From the NCBI GenBank assembly GCA_964019055.1, contig OZ025212.1, positions 10,097,109 through 10,161,108 of the forward strand: a stretch of 64,000 bases of DNA, in the 5' to 3' direction. Numbering within the stretch: the stretch's first letter is position 1; each line of letters opens with the position of its first letter. The stretch is from Anthopleura xanthogrammica. Taxonomy: Eukaryota > Cnidaria > Anthozoa > Actiniaria > Actiniidae. A program made the translations under genes and the position numbers. The notes beneath the pieces were generated by a model that searched no databases, had not been told where the DNA came from, and worked only from the letters and a program-made list of their open reading frames with translations. This document shows positions 33,428-41,338 of the stretch, piece by piece.

Positions 33428-34351
33428 TCATCTTATTTTTTTGTTCTTGTATTCTTCAACCACGTACATTACCACAGCCACGATCAACAACCACGTATTC
33501 TTAGCCAAGAACCCCACAACCTCTCCCATCGTCTTGAATATAAACGAAGCGATAGCACCTATCAACCCAGGTAGCACTCCCGCCAACTTTTTGCCTAGAT
33601 TTTTCAACCCCCTTCCCATGGTTGATAACCCTGCCTTGAGTTCGGAAAGGATGACTCCAACTACAGCAAGGGTAGCTGCTAGTACGGAAGCTAGACTGAT
33701 CTTCCCCCCATACTTCTTTAAGATATCTTTGAGGCGGTCTTTCAGGGAAAGTTTTTCTGTTATGGCTTCGTGTTCTCCTTCCGCTTGTTCTTTTTCTCTC
33801 CTTAGTTCTTCTACTCGTTCCTCATTATTAGGATCGTTCTCCTCTATCAACCTTTCAATCTCTTCTTCATCTCGTTCTATAGTTCTTTCGTTGTCTTCTA
33901 CAATCTCATCCTCTCGTTTGCCCAAGGTTTCCTTCATTGTGTTGGAAAAAGTTTCAGGTTCGTCTAAGAAGCGTATGGTAGAGTCCTTTTTTCCCAATCT
34001 CAGTGTCACCCTACCATGTTCATCTTCTCCAACTAGTTCCATCTTAGACTTGGTTAACTTTTTCTTGGGATCCCAGTCTGGATAGTACTTTCCCACCTCT
34101 TTCGCAGCAGATTCCAACCTAGCTTCCCTTTCCTCCAATCTACGCATCTCGAACTCTTCAATACCACTCTTACGAAGTCTACTATGATATACATCATCAT
34201 CCTCACCAGGTATTCTCTCATACCTCCTTAATTTTCGATCACCCAAGGGGTCCTCAGGTAATAAGGGTCCTGTTTCATCATCATCATTAATGTCGATACG
34301 TCCCTCTTCCGTAAGTGGGTCAAAGTCTATATCTTCTCCACCTTCTGCCAT
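33428..34351 (-). CDS. Polinton acidic tail-anchored protein, 307 residues
   Basis: It starts MAEGGEDIDFDPL, followed by a highly charged helical middle (ERTIERDEEEIERLIEE) likely to form a coiled coil. The C-terminal third contains hydrophobic blocks, and the protein ends in WLLIVAVVMYVVEEYKNKK, a membrane segment with a short basic end. Start context is GTAATATAAAAC. Its first ~15 residues are nearly identical to those of the next gene upstream (34738), the product of a tandem duplication. A virion or assembly scaffold role is a guess from composition. Confidence 0.6.
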   Translation of the reverse strand: MAEGGEDIDFDPLTEEGRIDINDDDETGPLLPEDPLGDRKLRRYERIPGEDDDVYHSRLRKSGIEEFEMRRLEEREARLESAAKEVGKYYPDWDPKKKLTKSKMELVGEDEHGRVTLRLGKKDSTIRFLDEPETFSNTMKETLGKREDEIVEDNERTIERDEEEIERLIEENDPNNEERVEELRREKEQAEGEHEAITEKLSLKDRLKDILKKYGGKISLASVLAATLAVVGVILSELKAGLSTMGRGLKNLGKKLAGVLPGLIGAIASFIFKTMGEVVGFLAKNTWLLIVAVVMYVVEEYKNKKIR

Positions 34352-34354
34352 GTT

Positions 34355-34738
34355 TTATATTACTCTAGAAATAACGTACGTTAAAGCCAAGATTCCTCCA
34401 CCCAAGAAAATCTTCTCATACTTCTTCTGTTCCTCACTTGATCTGTGATGATCTGAGAACTTAGGTTTCGGATGAGTCTCATACTTTTCAATACCACTCT
34501 TACGAAGCCTACTAATATATGAATCATCATCCTCACCGGATATTCTCTCATACCTCTTTAATTCTCGATCACTCATCTCCATTCCCTTACTCAAGAAGAA
34601 GTGCCTAAGTCTCTCAATCTGACTCCTCTTACTCATGTTCTTACTCCGCAATAAGAATTTTTTGTCATCATCATTAATGTCAATACGTCCCTCTTCCTTA
34701 AGCGTATCAAAGTCTATATCTTCTCCACCTTCTGCCAT
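34355..34738 (-). CDS. Chimeric tail-anchored protein made from its two neighbours
   Basis: 127 residues. The N-terminal half (MAEGGEDIDFDTLKEEG and RYERISGEDDDSYISRLRKS) copies the gene at 34351. The C-terminal half (ETHPKPKFSDHH through GGGILALTYVISRVI) copies the gene at 35107. The ~130 bp around its stop codon match those around the next stop almost base for base. It is best explained by an unequal exchange within the tandem cluster that fused head of one gene to tail of the other. It keeps the late start context (GTAATATAAAAT) and a C-terminal membrane anchor, so it could be functional. Confidence 0.65.
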   Translation of the reverse strand: MAEGGEDIDFDTLKEEGRIDINDDDKKFLLRSKNMSKRSQIERLRHFFLSKGMEMSDRELKRYERISGEDDDSYISRLRKSGIEKYETHPKPKFSDHHRSSEEQKKYEKIFLGGGILALTYVISRVI

Positions 34739-34741
34739 ATT

Positions 34742-35107
34742 TTATATTACTCTAGAAATAACGTACGTTAAAGCCAAGATTCCCCCACCCACAAAAATCA
34801 TCTCATACTTCTTCTGTTCCTTGTTTGGTCTGTAATAATCTGAGAACTTAGGTTTCGGATGAGTCTCATAAAAGGGGGGAGGTTTCGGATGAGTCTTAAC
34901 ATAGAGCAAAAAGTCTTCATTTGTTTCTTTTATGTTCTTTTCTGCTCTCTTCTTTTTCTCATATTGTAACTCTAATAAGTCTTGATGCTTTTTTCTCTTC
35001 TTTTCCCACTCCCCCAAATCCCTCTGATACTTTTCCAAGGCCTTATCATGACGAATTTTTTCCTTCATTGGATCACTCCCACCCCCACCTGCTATCGCCT
35101 TAGCCAA
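34742..35107 (-). CDS. Polinton coiled-coil tail-anchored protein, 121 residues
   Basis: A Lys/Glu-rich helical N-terminal part (YQRDLGEWEKKRKKHQDLL), repeated THPKP motifs, and the C-terminal membrane segment GGGILALTYVISRVI, shared with the chimera downstream. Its start overlaps the end of the gene at 35092-35316 by 16 bp. Function unknown; a small membrane protein of the virion cluster is likely. Confidence 0.55.
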   Translation of the reverse strand: MAKAIAGGGGSDPMKEKIRHDKALEKYQRDLGEWEKKRKKHQDLLELQYEKKKRAEKNIKETNEDFLLYVKTHPKPPPFYETHPKPKFSDYYRPNKEQKKYEMIFVGGGILALTYVISRVI

Positions 35108-35316
35108 GTAATGAATGCCACTGCGTTAATTACGGCTCCAAAAATCGATGATCCCATACTTTTAGCCGTACTAGAACCTGCACCTTCACCCGCTTCGGCA
35201 GCACCAGAACCCGCTTCTGCAGCACCTGCTTCAGCAGCACCCGCACCTGCTTCTGCAGCACTCGCAGCTGCCGCTTCAGCACCTGCTTCTGCACCTGCTA
35301 TTGCTATAGACGCCAT
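35092..35316 (-). CDS. Ala/Gly-rich small tail-anchored protein
   Basis: Start set at ATG 35316 because GATAAA precedes it directly, as in neighbouring genes; the frame extends four codons upstream. About 45 residues consist of Ala, Gly, Glu and Ser in repeated AEAG units. The end, SSIFGAVINAVAFITWLRR, is a single membrane segment with basic terminus. The repeat DNA is a short (GCTTCAGC-type) tandem and could vary in length. The gene overlaps the start of the next one. Confidence 0.55.
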   Translation of the reverse strand: MASIAIAGAEAGAEAAAASAAEAGAGAAEAGAAEAGSGAAEAGEGAGSSTAKSMGSSIFGAVINAVAFITWLRR

Positions 35317-35366
35317 TTTATCTTTCATTGAGAAAGATAAGCGTTTAGATGTTTTTTATGAACTCC

Positions 35367-35595
35367 TCAGACAACCGAAGGTAAGATCTTCTTTGCTTCT
35401 AGATACTCCTTCAAATACATGGAACCCGCAAGCACGGCCACCCACTTACCATAGTTCGTCAAGCTATTGGATGGATCGTTAATGAATGACTCTTTTGTCA
35501 TCTTTTTCCCTAAGTAACCTATCCCCGCAGCAATTCCGATGACTACTGCAGATTCCGTGATTTTTTTTTACGAGGTCGTTTTCTTTCTTTGACAT
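35367..35595 (-). pseudogene. Small membrane protein with homopolymer frameshift
   Basis: ATG at 35595 opens MSKKENDLVKK and then meets a run of nine A. With one A fewer the frame continues through a hydrophobic segment (SAVVIGIAAGIGYLGKKM) and a second one (KWVAVLAGSMYLKEYL) to TGA at 35367. As sequenced, it stops early. The start context AAATAAAAAGGC and its place between two late genes indicate a real gene. The shift may be a sequencing error in the homopolymer. Confidence 0.5.
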
Positions 35596-35636
35596 GCCTT
35601 TTTATTTGATGGGCTTATCATCGGTTATATGATTTT

Positions 35637-36125
35637 TTATCCTCCTGTTCCTTCCATTCCTATCCTTGGTCTTGTTCTAGGATTTGGGTCTTGTGTGACT
35701 GAGTTGTAGGACTGGGAAGGCATGGGAGTGTTATCCATCGGAGTTGGGGGTTTGGAGGTGTTATCCGTTGGAGTGGGTTGTTGGTGGGTAAGGCTTGGGG
35801 AAGGCACGGGGAAGGCATGGGGATTGCTCTTTTTCCACTTAAAATATAGATCAACAACTGTTAGTGTTATTCCTATGATGGATAATATGCTAGTGAAGGT
35901 GAGTTCGGGTATCCATGTTCCATACGACCCTTCTTCTTCTTCTTCCTCATTAAGATTCTTTTCCAAAGCTTTCTTTTCCGAAGCTTCCTTTTCTTGCAAG
36001 GCTTGCTTAGCTCTCCTATTATATCCCGCTAATTTTTTTCCAGCAGCCACCTTCTTAGGATCTTTTTCTCGAACGACCTTTTGGGGTTCTTTCGTAATTC
36101 GTCCTTCATCTTCTGTTGTTGCCAT
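35637..36125 (-). CDS. Polinton single-pass protein with Pro-rich tail
   Basis: 162 residues: a charged N-terminal helix (AKQALQEKEASEKKALEK), an acidic run, one membrane segment (FTSILSIIGITLTVVDLYF), and a Pro/Thr/Ser-rich C-terminal tail with PTPTDNTSKPPTPMDNT repeats. Start context is AGTAATAAAG. Likely exposed on one side of a membrane or virion; role unknown. Confidence 0.55.
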   Translation of the reverse strand: MATTEDEGRITKEPQKVVREKDPKKVAAGKKLAGYNRRAKQALQEKEASEKKALEKNLNEEEEEEGSYGTWIPELTFTSILSIIGITLTVVDLYFKWKKSNPHAFPVPSPSLTHQQPTPTDNTSKPPTPMDNTPMPSQSYNSVTQDPNPRTRPRIGMEGTGG

Positions 36126-36170
36126 CTTTATTACTTATCAACAAGTGTTTAAGTCTTGCTTAAGTCTTGC

Positions 36171-36821
36171 TTAAGTCTTGCTTAAGTCTTGCTCAAACTC
36201 ATTAACAAACTGCTCAACAAATTCAACAAACTGCTTAGGAGGTTCAACGAACTGCTTATGAGGTTCAACGAACTGCTTATGAGGTTCAAGAAACTGTTTA
36301 GGAGGTTCAAGAAACTGTGGAGATCCAGCGAACAGATCTGTCTTAATGTGCTTATCAACTTGAAAAAGGAAATCTGCTAATGTTATGAATCTTCCTCCTT
36401 TAAACGCAAGATATCCAACATCGTTGGTTAGTCTTTCTCTCAGGAATTCATCATTCTCCAAGTCTTTGTTGAGTTCTTTCTTATCATCGATTGGAAGTAT
36501 GCGTGAGATGATTTCTACTGCCATTCCCTGGAGTACATTCATTAACCCATTCGCCATCTTAGCCCCCGTGGCGGTCTGATATCTGTTATAATATTTCTTA
36601 ACGTCCTTTGGAGGTAATTTCTTAACATCTCCTAAACTTAATTTGGCTCCCGTGTATTCGCTAATGGTTCCTAAGACAGCAAGCATGGAAAGTTGTTCGC
36701 GCTTTTCCTCCAACTCTTCATCATCCTCCTCAGACTTCTTCCCCTTAGGTTTTTCTACTTTTTCTTCTTCTAATTTGGAAGGTATAGATTCGTCATCGTA
36801 TTGTTCCATGATGGATATCAT
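36171..36821 (-). CDS. Polinton late protein with KQF-EPP tail repeats
   Basis: 216 residues. An acidic N-terminal part is followed by a conserved-looking core (VKKYYNRYQTATGAKMANG), a helical region, and a C-terminal tail of five to six heptad-like repeats (EPPKQFLEPHKQF and variants) made by a ~27-bp tandem. The start is the first ATG, because GATAAAATAAGG touches it; a second ATG lies four codons in. I recall similar proteins in cnidarian Polintons but no function. It sits directly downstream of the ATPase gene. Confidence 0.55.
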   Translation of the reverse strand: MISIMEQYDDESIPSKLEEEKVEKPKGKKSEEDDEELEEKREQLSMLAVLGTISEYTGAKLSLGDVKKLPPKDVKKYYNRYQTATGAKMANGLMNVLQGMAVEIISRILPIDDKKELNKDLENDEFLRERLTNDVGYLAFKGGRFITLADFLFQVDKHIKTDLFAGSPQFLEPPKQFLEPHKQFVEPHKQFVEPPKQFVEFVEQFVNEFEQDLSKT

Positions 36822-36837
36822 CCTTATTTTATCATCA

Positions 36838-37470
36838 TCAATATATACTTAGGCCAGGTATCTCAACGTAGGATGGATGGGGGTGTCTTAAACAAAAACA
36901 TACCCTGGAGTATTTTTCTTGTTTTAGTATTTTCATGAAGGCTTTCTTGTCTTCGACATCCAAACCCCCTCCGAATTCCTGGAACAGTGTTCTGTTTGCT
37001 GATTGACTTGGACTGTAGAATGATATGATACACGCAACGTTTTCGCGGAAGGGTTTTGCTATGGAGGTGATTTGTTGGGTTAAGACCCAAATGGAGATCT
37101 TATCATGTCTTCCTGAAAGTCCCATCCTAACAAAGTCATTCGACCTCTGTTTTAACTCTTTCGAGAAAGCACAATCATCCAAAATAACTAGGGTGTCGTG
37201 CCCCGAAAATACCTTATTACAACTGGAAAGTAGGTCACAGATCTCATTCACGTCATCTGCCTTGGGTGATAGGACAATGAATCTGGGGTCCTTTTTGGCA
37301 AAGCCTCGATAAGTAAGATTCTCCACATAAGTGGGGCAGATGAGTATGACATATTCGAACACCTTATTATATGTGGTATTTAGCTTCTCTATGAGATACT
37401 GAGTCTTCCCACAATTCGTAGGACCTGTTATGATACAGTGAAAGGGTGTCTTATCTTTTAGTTCCTCCAT
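36838..37470 (-). CDS. Genome-packaging ATPase (FtsK-HerA type)
   Basis: 210 residues, the usual size for Polinton and adintovirus packaging ATPases. Walker A is GPTNCGKT at residues 16-23 and Walker B is LVILDD at 94-99, followed by WVLTQQ at about 130, the expected sensor position. The enzyme would drive DNA into the capsid. The frame is intact. Start context is CAATAAATAAGG, the late-type element. It lies between the capsid gene and the tail-repeat protein, the standard neighbourhood. Confidence 0.88.
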   Translation of the reverse strand: MEELKDKTPFHCIITGPTNCGKTQYLIEKLNTTYNKVFEYVILICPTYVENLTYRGFAKKDPRFIVLSPKADDVNEICDLLSSCNKVFSGHDTLVILDDCAFSKELKQRSNDFVRMGLSGRHDKISIWVLTQQITSIAKPFRENVACIISFYSPSQSANRTLFQEFGGGLDVEDKKAFMKILKQEKYSRVCFCLRHPHPSYVEIPGLSIY

Positions 37471-37565
37471 CCTTATTTATTGTATCATAACCTTAATACC
37501 AGTTATGTTTGATGTTCCTATTCATACGGAGCAAAAGTGGAGATAAGGAGTACTTACTCATCACA

Positions 37566-40304
37566 TCAATACCAGTTTTGCTTAATGTTCCTATTCTCGA
37601 ACTCCACCAACCCATCAGCTACGACAAACAAGTAACAAGTGATTTCCCCAACTTCCGTGCTCGCAGTTCTCTTAATGTAGAGCTTCACCCCACTTTTCGT
37701 GGCATCCGAAACAAGTCCATTACCATGAATATTCCCATCAGGATAAGTTCTCAAGTCAATCCACAAAGCAAACTTGTCCTCGTAAAACTCTTTTGGAGTA
37801 ATGCTGTCACTCAACCCATATCGCATCACGATCGACTCCCAAAAGTCTGTTGGTATCATACCATCGGAATACAGTTTATGAGGTACACTATTCACGTTGA
37901 TGTCTACCTTGGTAATACCGGGGTTCGTGAATTTTTCTGAGTCCCTAGCGCAGGCCGTATATGGCTCTATGAATAGCATTAGGATCCCAGTCATCGATCG
38001 TAGGGGTAAGTTGACCTGTTCGTTGATTACGGTAGTCTTTTTCTTGTCGATGGGGAAAGACTTATGCATCAATACATTCTCATAGTAGAATCCCCTACCC
38101 ACGTCATAGCTGCTTAATGCTTCGTTTGCGAGATATTCGCTGGTAATGGTCTCATACTCTAGTTCTAGGTTGGATAGGGCATACTTAGCATCCGCTTGGT
38201 CTGAGGTTACGAGTTTTGCACTTCCTGAAAGAGTAAACTGAAAGAGTAGGGTATCTATTAATCCGTTGGAATAATATACTCCATGAGAGTCGAGGATGGT
38301 GTGGGATATGGGGATCCTGTATCGTGTCCCATACACCTTAGCTAAAGCAACTTCTGCAGCATCAGTCTCGGTCTTGTCTACAGCTGCCGTCCTTAGTTTC
38401 CTCATGTTTTCTGAGGAGATCCCTTCTCTTAGCCTATTCTTTCGTTCTTTCTTCGCGAGGAATAAGTCGCCGTAAGTTTGGTAGAGGTCATATCGAACCA
38501 AATCTTCTATTGGCCGTCCACCAAACGTGACACTCATCTTTTCGATAAGGTTCTTACCCAGGTTATTAACAACAGTCTTATTCGCATCTTCGGTGCCCCC
38601 ATCCTTCATCCTTTGAGAGAATGGTAGATTTGCAGGTCTCTGAGCATATCAATAAGTACAATCTCGATGAAAGTCTGCAGTCCGCATACAAGCAAAATCA
38701 TTCAACTGAGACTGCCTGGACTAAACTCCACAATGACATACTTATTGCTCTTGATGATAATATGGCCGTCTTGCTGGTTTGTTTGGATCTTAGTGCGGCT
38801 TTCGATACCATAGACCACACTATCTTGTTACGGCGCCTTAAATATCGTGTGGGTATAAATGGAAAGTGCATTGATTGGTTCAAGTCGTATTTAAAGGATA
38901 GAAAGTTCAGAGTGAAGATTGGTGACGAAATGTCCGATTCTAACGATCTGGTTTGCGGTGTCCTGCAAGGTTCTGTGCTAGGCCCAAAGCTGTTCACGCT
39001 TTACATGTTGCCCCTTGGTTCTTTGGTACGCAAGCATGGAGTTGATTTTCATTTGTATGCAGACGATTGCCAGCTAGCGCTGTATTTGGCCTTTAAGAAG
39101 AACAATGAATTGATTACAGCACGTCAGATGGAATGTTTAATCGACGACATCAAAGCGTGGATGACAAGCAACATGCTCAAGTTGAATGGAGACAAATCAG
39201 AGATCATGATATTAAACGGTGCACGTCGTCCTGATGCTGGATTATCATCTCTGATGATTGGTCCTGAGTCTGTATCCGTGTCACAGTCTACTGATCTTCT
39301 GGGTGTGAACCTTGACTGCAACATGTGCTTCGCCCATCACATCCGCAACATTGTCAAGAACTGCTTATTCAAGCTTTACAACATGTTTAAGATAAGAAAG
39401 TGCTTAAATGAGGAGGCGGCAAAGGTCATGGTCCATGCTCTAATAACTTCGAAGCTGGACTACTGTAATTCCATCTTGTTTGGCCTACCTGACAGTACAT
39501 TAAGAGGGTTGTCAACTGTACAGAAATGCGCTGCTCGACTGATAACAGGAATTCGGAAATATGATCACATAAGTCCTGAATTACGCAGGCTACATTGGTT
39601 GCCAATAAGGAAGCGAATTGACTATAAGATCATTGTCTTAACATTCAAATGCATTAATGATATGGCTCCAGTATATCTGATGAACATGGTTAAGAAACGC
39701 TCCAATAAGAGAACCAGAGCTGATGGCAAGAACTTGCTCCTTATCCCTAGAGTTAAAAGGTCTACTTTTGGTGGGAGAAGTTTCACGTATGCAGCACCGA
39801 CACTATGGAACCAGCTACCTGATGCTCTTCGCCTGGAGACGAACTTTGAACATTTTAAAAAACAATTAAAGACTTATTTATTTTCACGAAGCTATAATTA
39901 AATTTTTTGTTTATTTTATTATTTTTATCTGATAAGCTATTTTTGTTTCACCAAATTCTAAGATTTTTATTTATTTATTTATTTGATATATTTAAGTATT
40001 TTATTTGATATATTTAAGTATTTTGTATTTTAGCGCCTTAGAGTATTGTATATAAGGCGCTATATAAATCTCTCTTATTATTATTATTTATTATTATTAA
40101 AGAGAGATCCACCAGGAGTGCCACACGTCCGGGGACAATAACGATGTTATCCGGTAACTTGGGTATATGAATGGACAACGTTCGTCCAGGATCAACTGTG
40201 GCTGGACTAAAGCTTACGCGATGAATATTCTTCTCTGCTTTGAGTCCAAAGGGGGTTCTATAAGGTCTATATACGTCGAGTTTTTCTGAGATTGCTTGCG
40301 ACAT
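37566..40304 (-). pseudogene. Major capsid protein gene, split by a LINE
   Basis: The N-terminal part (ATG 40304 to about 40101) starts MSQAISEKLDVYRPYRTPF; the C-terminal part (about 38612 to 37566) begins near EDANKTVVNNLGKNLIEKMS. Both are typical of Polinton double-jelly-roll major capsid proteins, which form the icosahedral shell. About 1.49 kb of LINE (38613-40100) separates them, so this copy cannot make capsid. Otherwise both parts are open. The start codon is preceded by CATAAATAAGAATAAGG, and only 44 bp separate it from the divergent integrase start. Confidence 0.8.
38613..40100 (+). mobile_element. 5'-truncated CR1/L2-like LINE inside the capsid gene
   Basis: One intact frame of 426 codons (38621-39901) covers the reverse-transcriptase core: LDLSAAFDTIDHTILL, GVLQGSVLGPKLF, and the catalytic LYADDCQLAL. 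A C-terminal region follows. The 3' end has a perfect 8-bp hairpin (GCGCCTTA with TAAGGCGC), then TATATAAAT and a TTA-rich tail. The endonuclease and 5' part are missing. Inserted on the opposite strand to the capsid gene. The target duplication is not clear; GAGAGA occurs at both edges. Confidence 0.88.
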
Positions 40305-40348
40305 CCTTATTCTTATTTATGTAATAACTAGTTACTCTCTTAGATACT

Positions 40349-41338
40349 ATGGAGGAAAAAAAGCTTTCAAACACTTATTACTCAACTGAAGGATATTGGA
40401 AGGGATATTCGGCGATTTCGAAACTATCCCAAGCGACAGGCATTTCTGAAGAGATGACAAGAAAGTGGCTCATTAAGCAAGCCTTATGGCAAATATACCT
40501 CCCTGCCCCCACCTACATCCCCAGATTTCATTGGAACATTTCTACCCCCAATGAGATCCATCAAGCAGACTTACTTTTTTTACCTCATGATGTCGTAAAG
40601 AGAAAGACATATAAGTATGCTCTCGTGGTGGTGGATATTGCTTCTAGGTACGTGGATGCTGAACCTCTGACTACGAAATACTCCGCAGGAGTATCTAGGG
40701 CCTTCGATAGTATTTATTCTAGGTCATTGAGTTGGCCTGAGACTTTGATGGTTGACCCGGGGACAGAATTCATGGGACAAGTCACGAAAGCCATGAAGAA
40801 ACGTGTGATAAAAGTTCAAAGATCAGAAGCTGGAAATCATAGAGCACAATCCCTCGTGGAGCGTGCTAATCGAACACTAGCTGAAAAGTTGTTTAGTCAT
40901 CAGTATGCTCAAGAGATGATTATTGAAGAGGGGAGATCACGAGAATGGGTGAAACGACTCCCTGCTGTGATACGATCTATTAACAACGGAGTCAAGAGGA
41001 TTACTGGGAAAACAGCAAGCGAGGCAATAAAGTTAGACTCGGTTGAGACGAGTGACTCCACGTATAAGAGACCCGTGGGATCAAAGGAAAATAGGCTCCC
41101 CGCAGGGGTGAGCGTTCGATACTTATATGCTTCGGGGGAAGAGGAGGGTGGTCAACGATGTGCTACTGACCCCATTTGGTCTTTAGAAGCTTATGACCTA
41201 TCACGTGTAATCATCACTCCTAATCAACCCGTGCTTTACTATCTTTCTGAAGGAGCACCTAAGCGTTCTTTTGTTAGGGAGGAGTTACGAGTGGTTCCTG
41301 AGGACACGGAACTACCACCGGATAGTGTCTTAAGCTAG
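40349..41338 (+). CDS. Polinton retrovirus-type integrase
   Basis: 329 residues, intact. The catalytic triad is visible as D74 (HQADLLFL), D136 (LMVDPGTEF) and E171 (SLVERANRT), with exactly 35 residues between the last two (DD35E). The N-terminal region before residue 60 is the helical segment common to Polinton integrases, and the C-terminal ~80 residues (VRYLYASGEEEGG and after) are probably a chromo-like domain. It joins the linear element DNA to the host and makes the short target duplication. It diverges from the capsid gene across 44 bp, and its last 9 bp overlap the end of the polymerase gene. It is the only plus-strand gene in the middle of the element. Confidence 0.92.
   Translation: MEEKKLSNTYYSTEGYWKGYSAISKLSQATGISEEMTRKWLIKQALWQIYLPAPTYIPRFHWNISTPNEIHQADLLFLPHDVVKRKTYKYALVVVDIASRYVDAEPLTTKYSAGVSRAFDSIYSRSLSWPETLMVDPGTEFMGQVTKAMKKRVIKVQRSEAGNHRAQSLVERANRTLAEKLFSHQYAQEMIIEEGRSREWVKRLPAVIRSINNGVKRITGKTASEAIKLDSVETSDSTYKRPVGSKENRLPAGVSVRYLYASGEEEGGQRCATDPIWSLEAYDLSRVIITPNQPVLYYLSEGAPKRSFVREELRVVPEDTELPPDSVLS

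Noticed and set aside
33282..34085. 267-residue plus-strand frame in the Polinton
   Set aside because: It is antisense to the penton-like and 307-residue genes and is Ser/Leu-rich from their charged codons.
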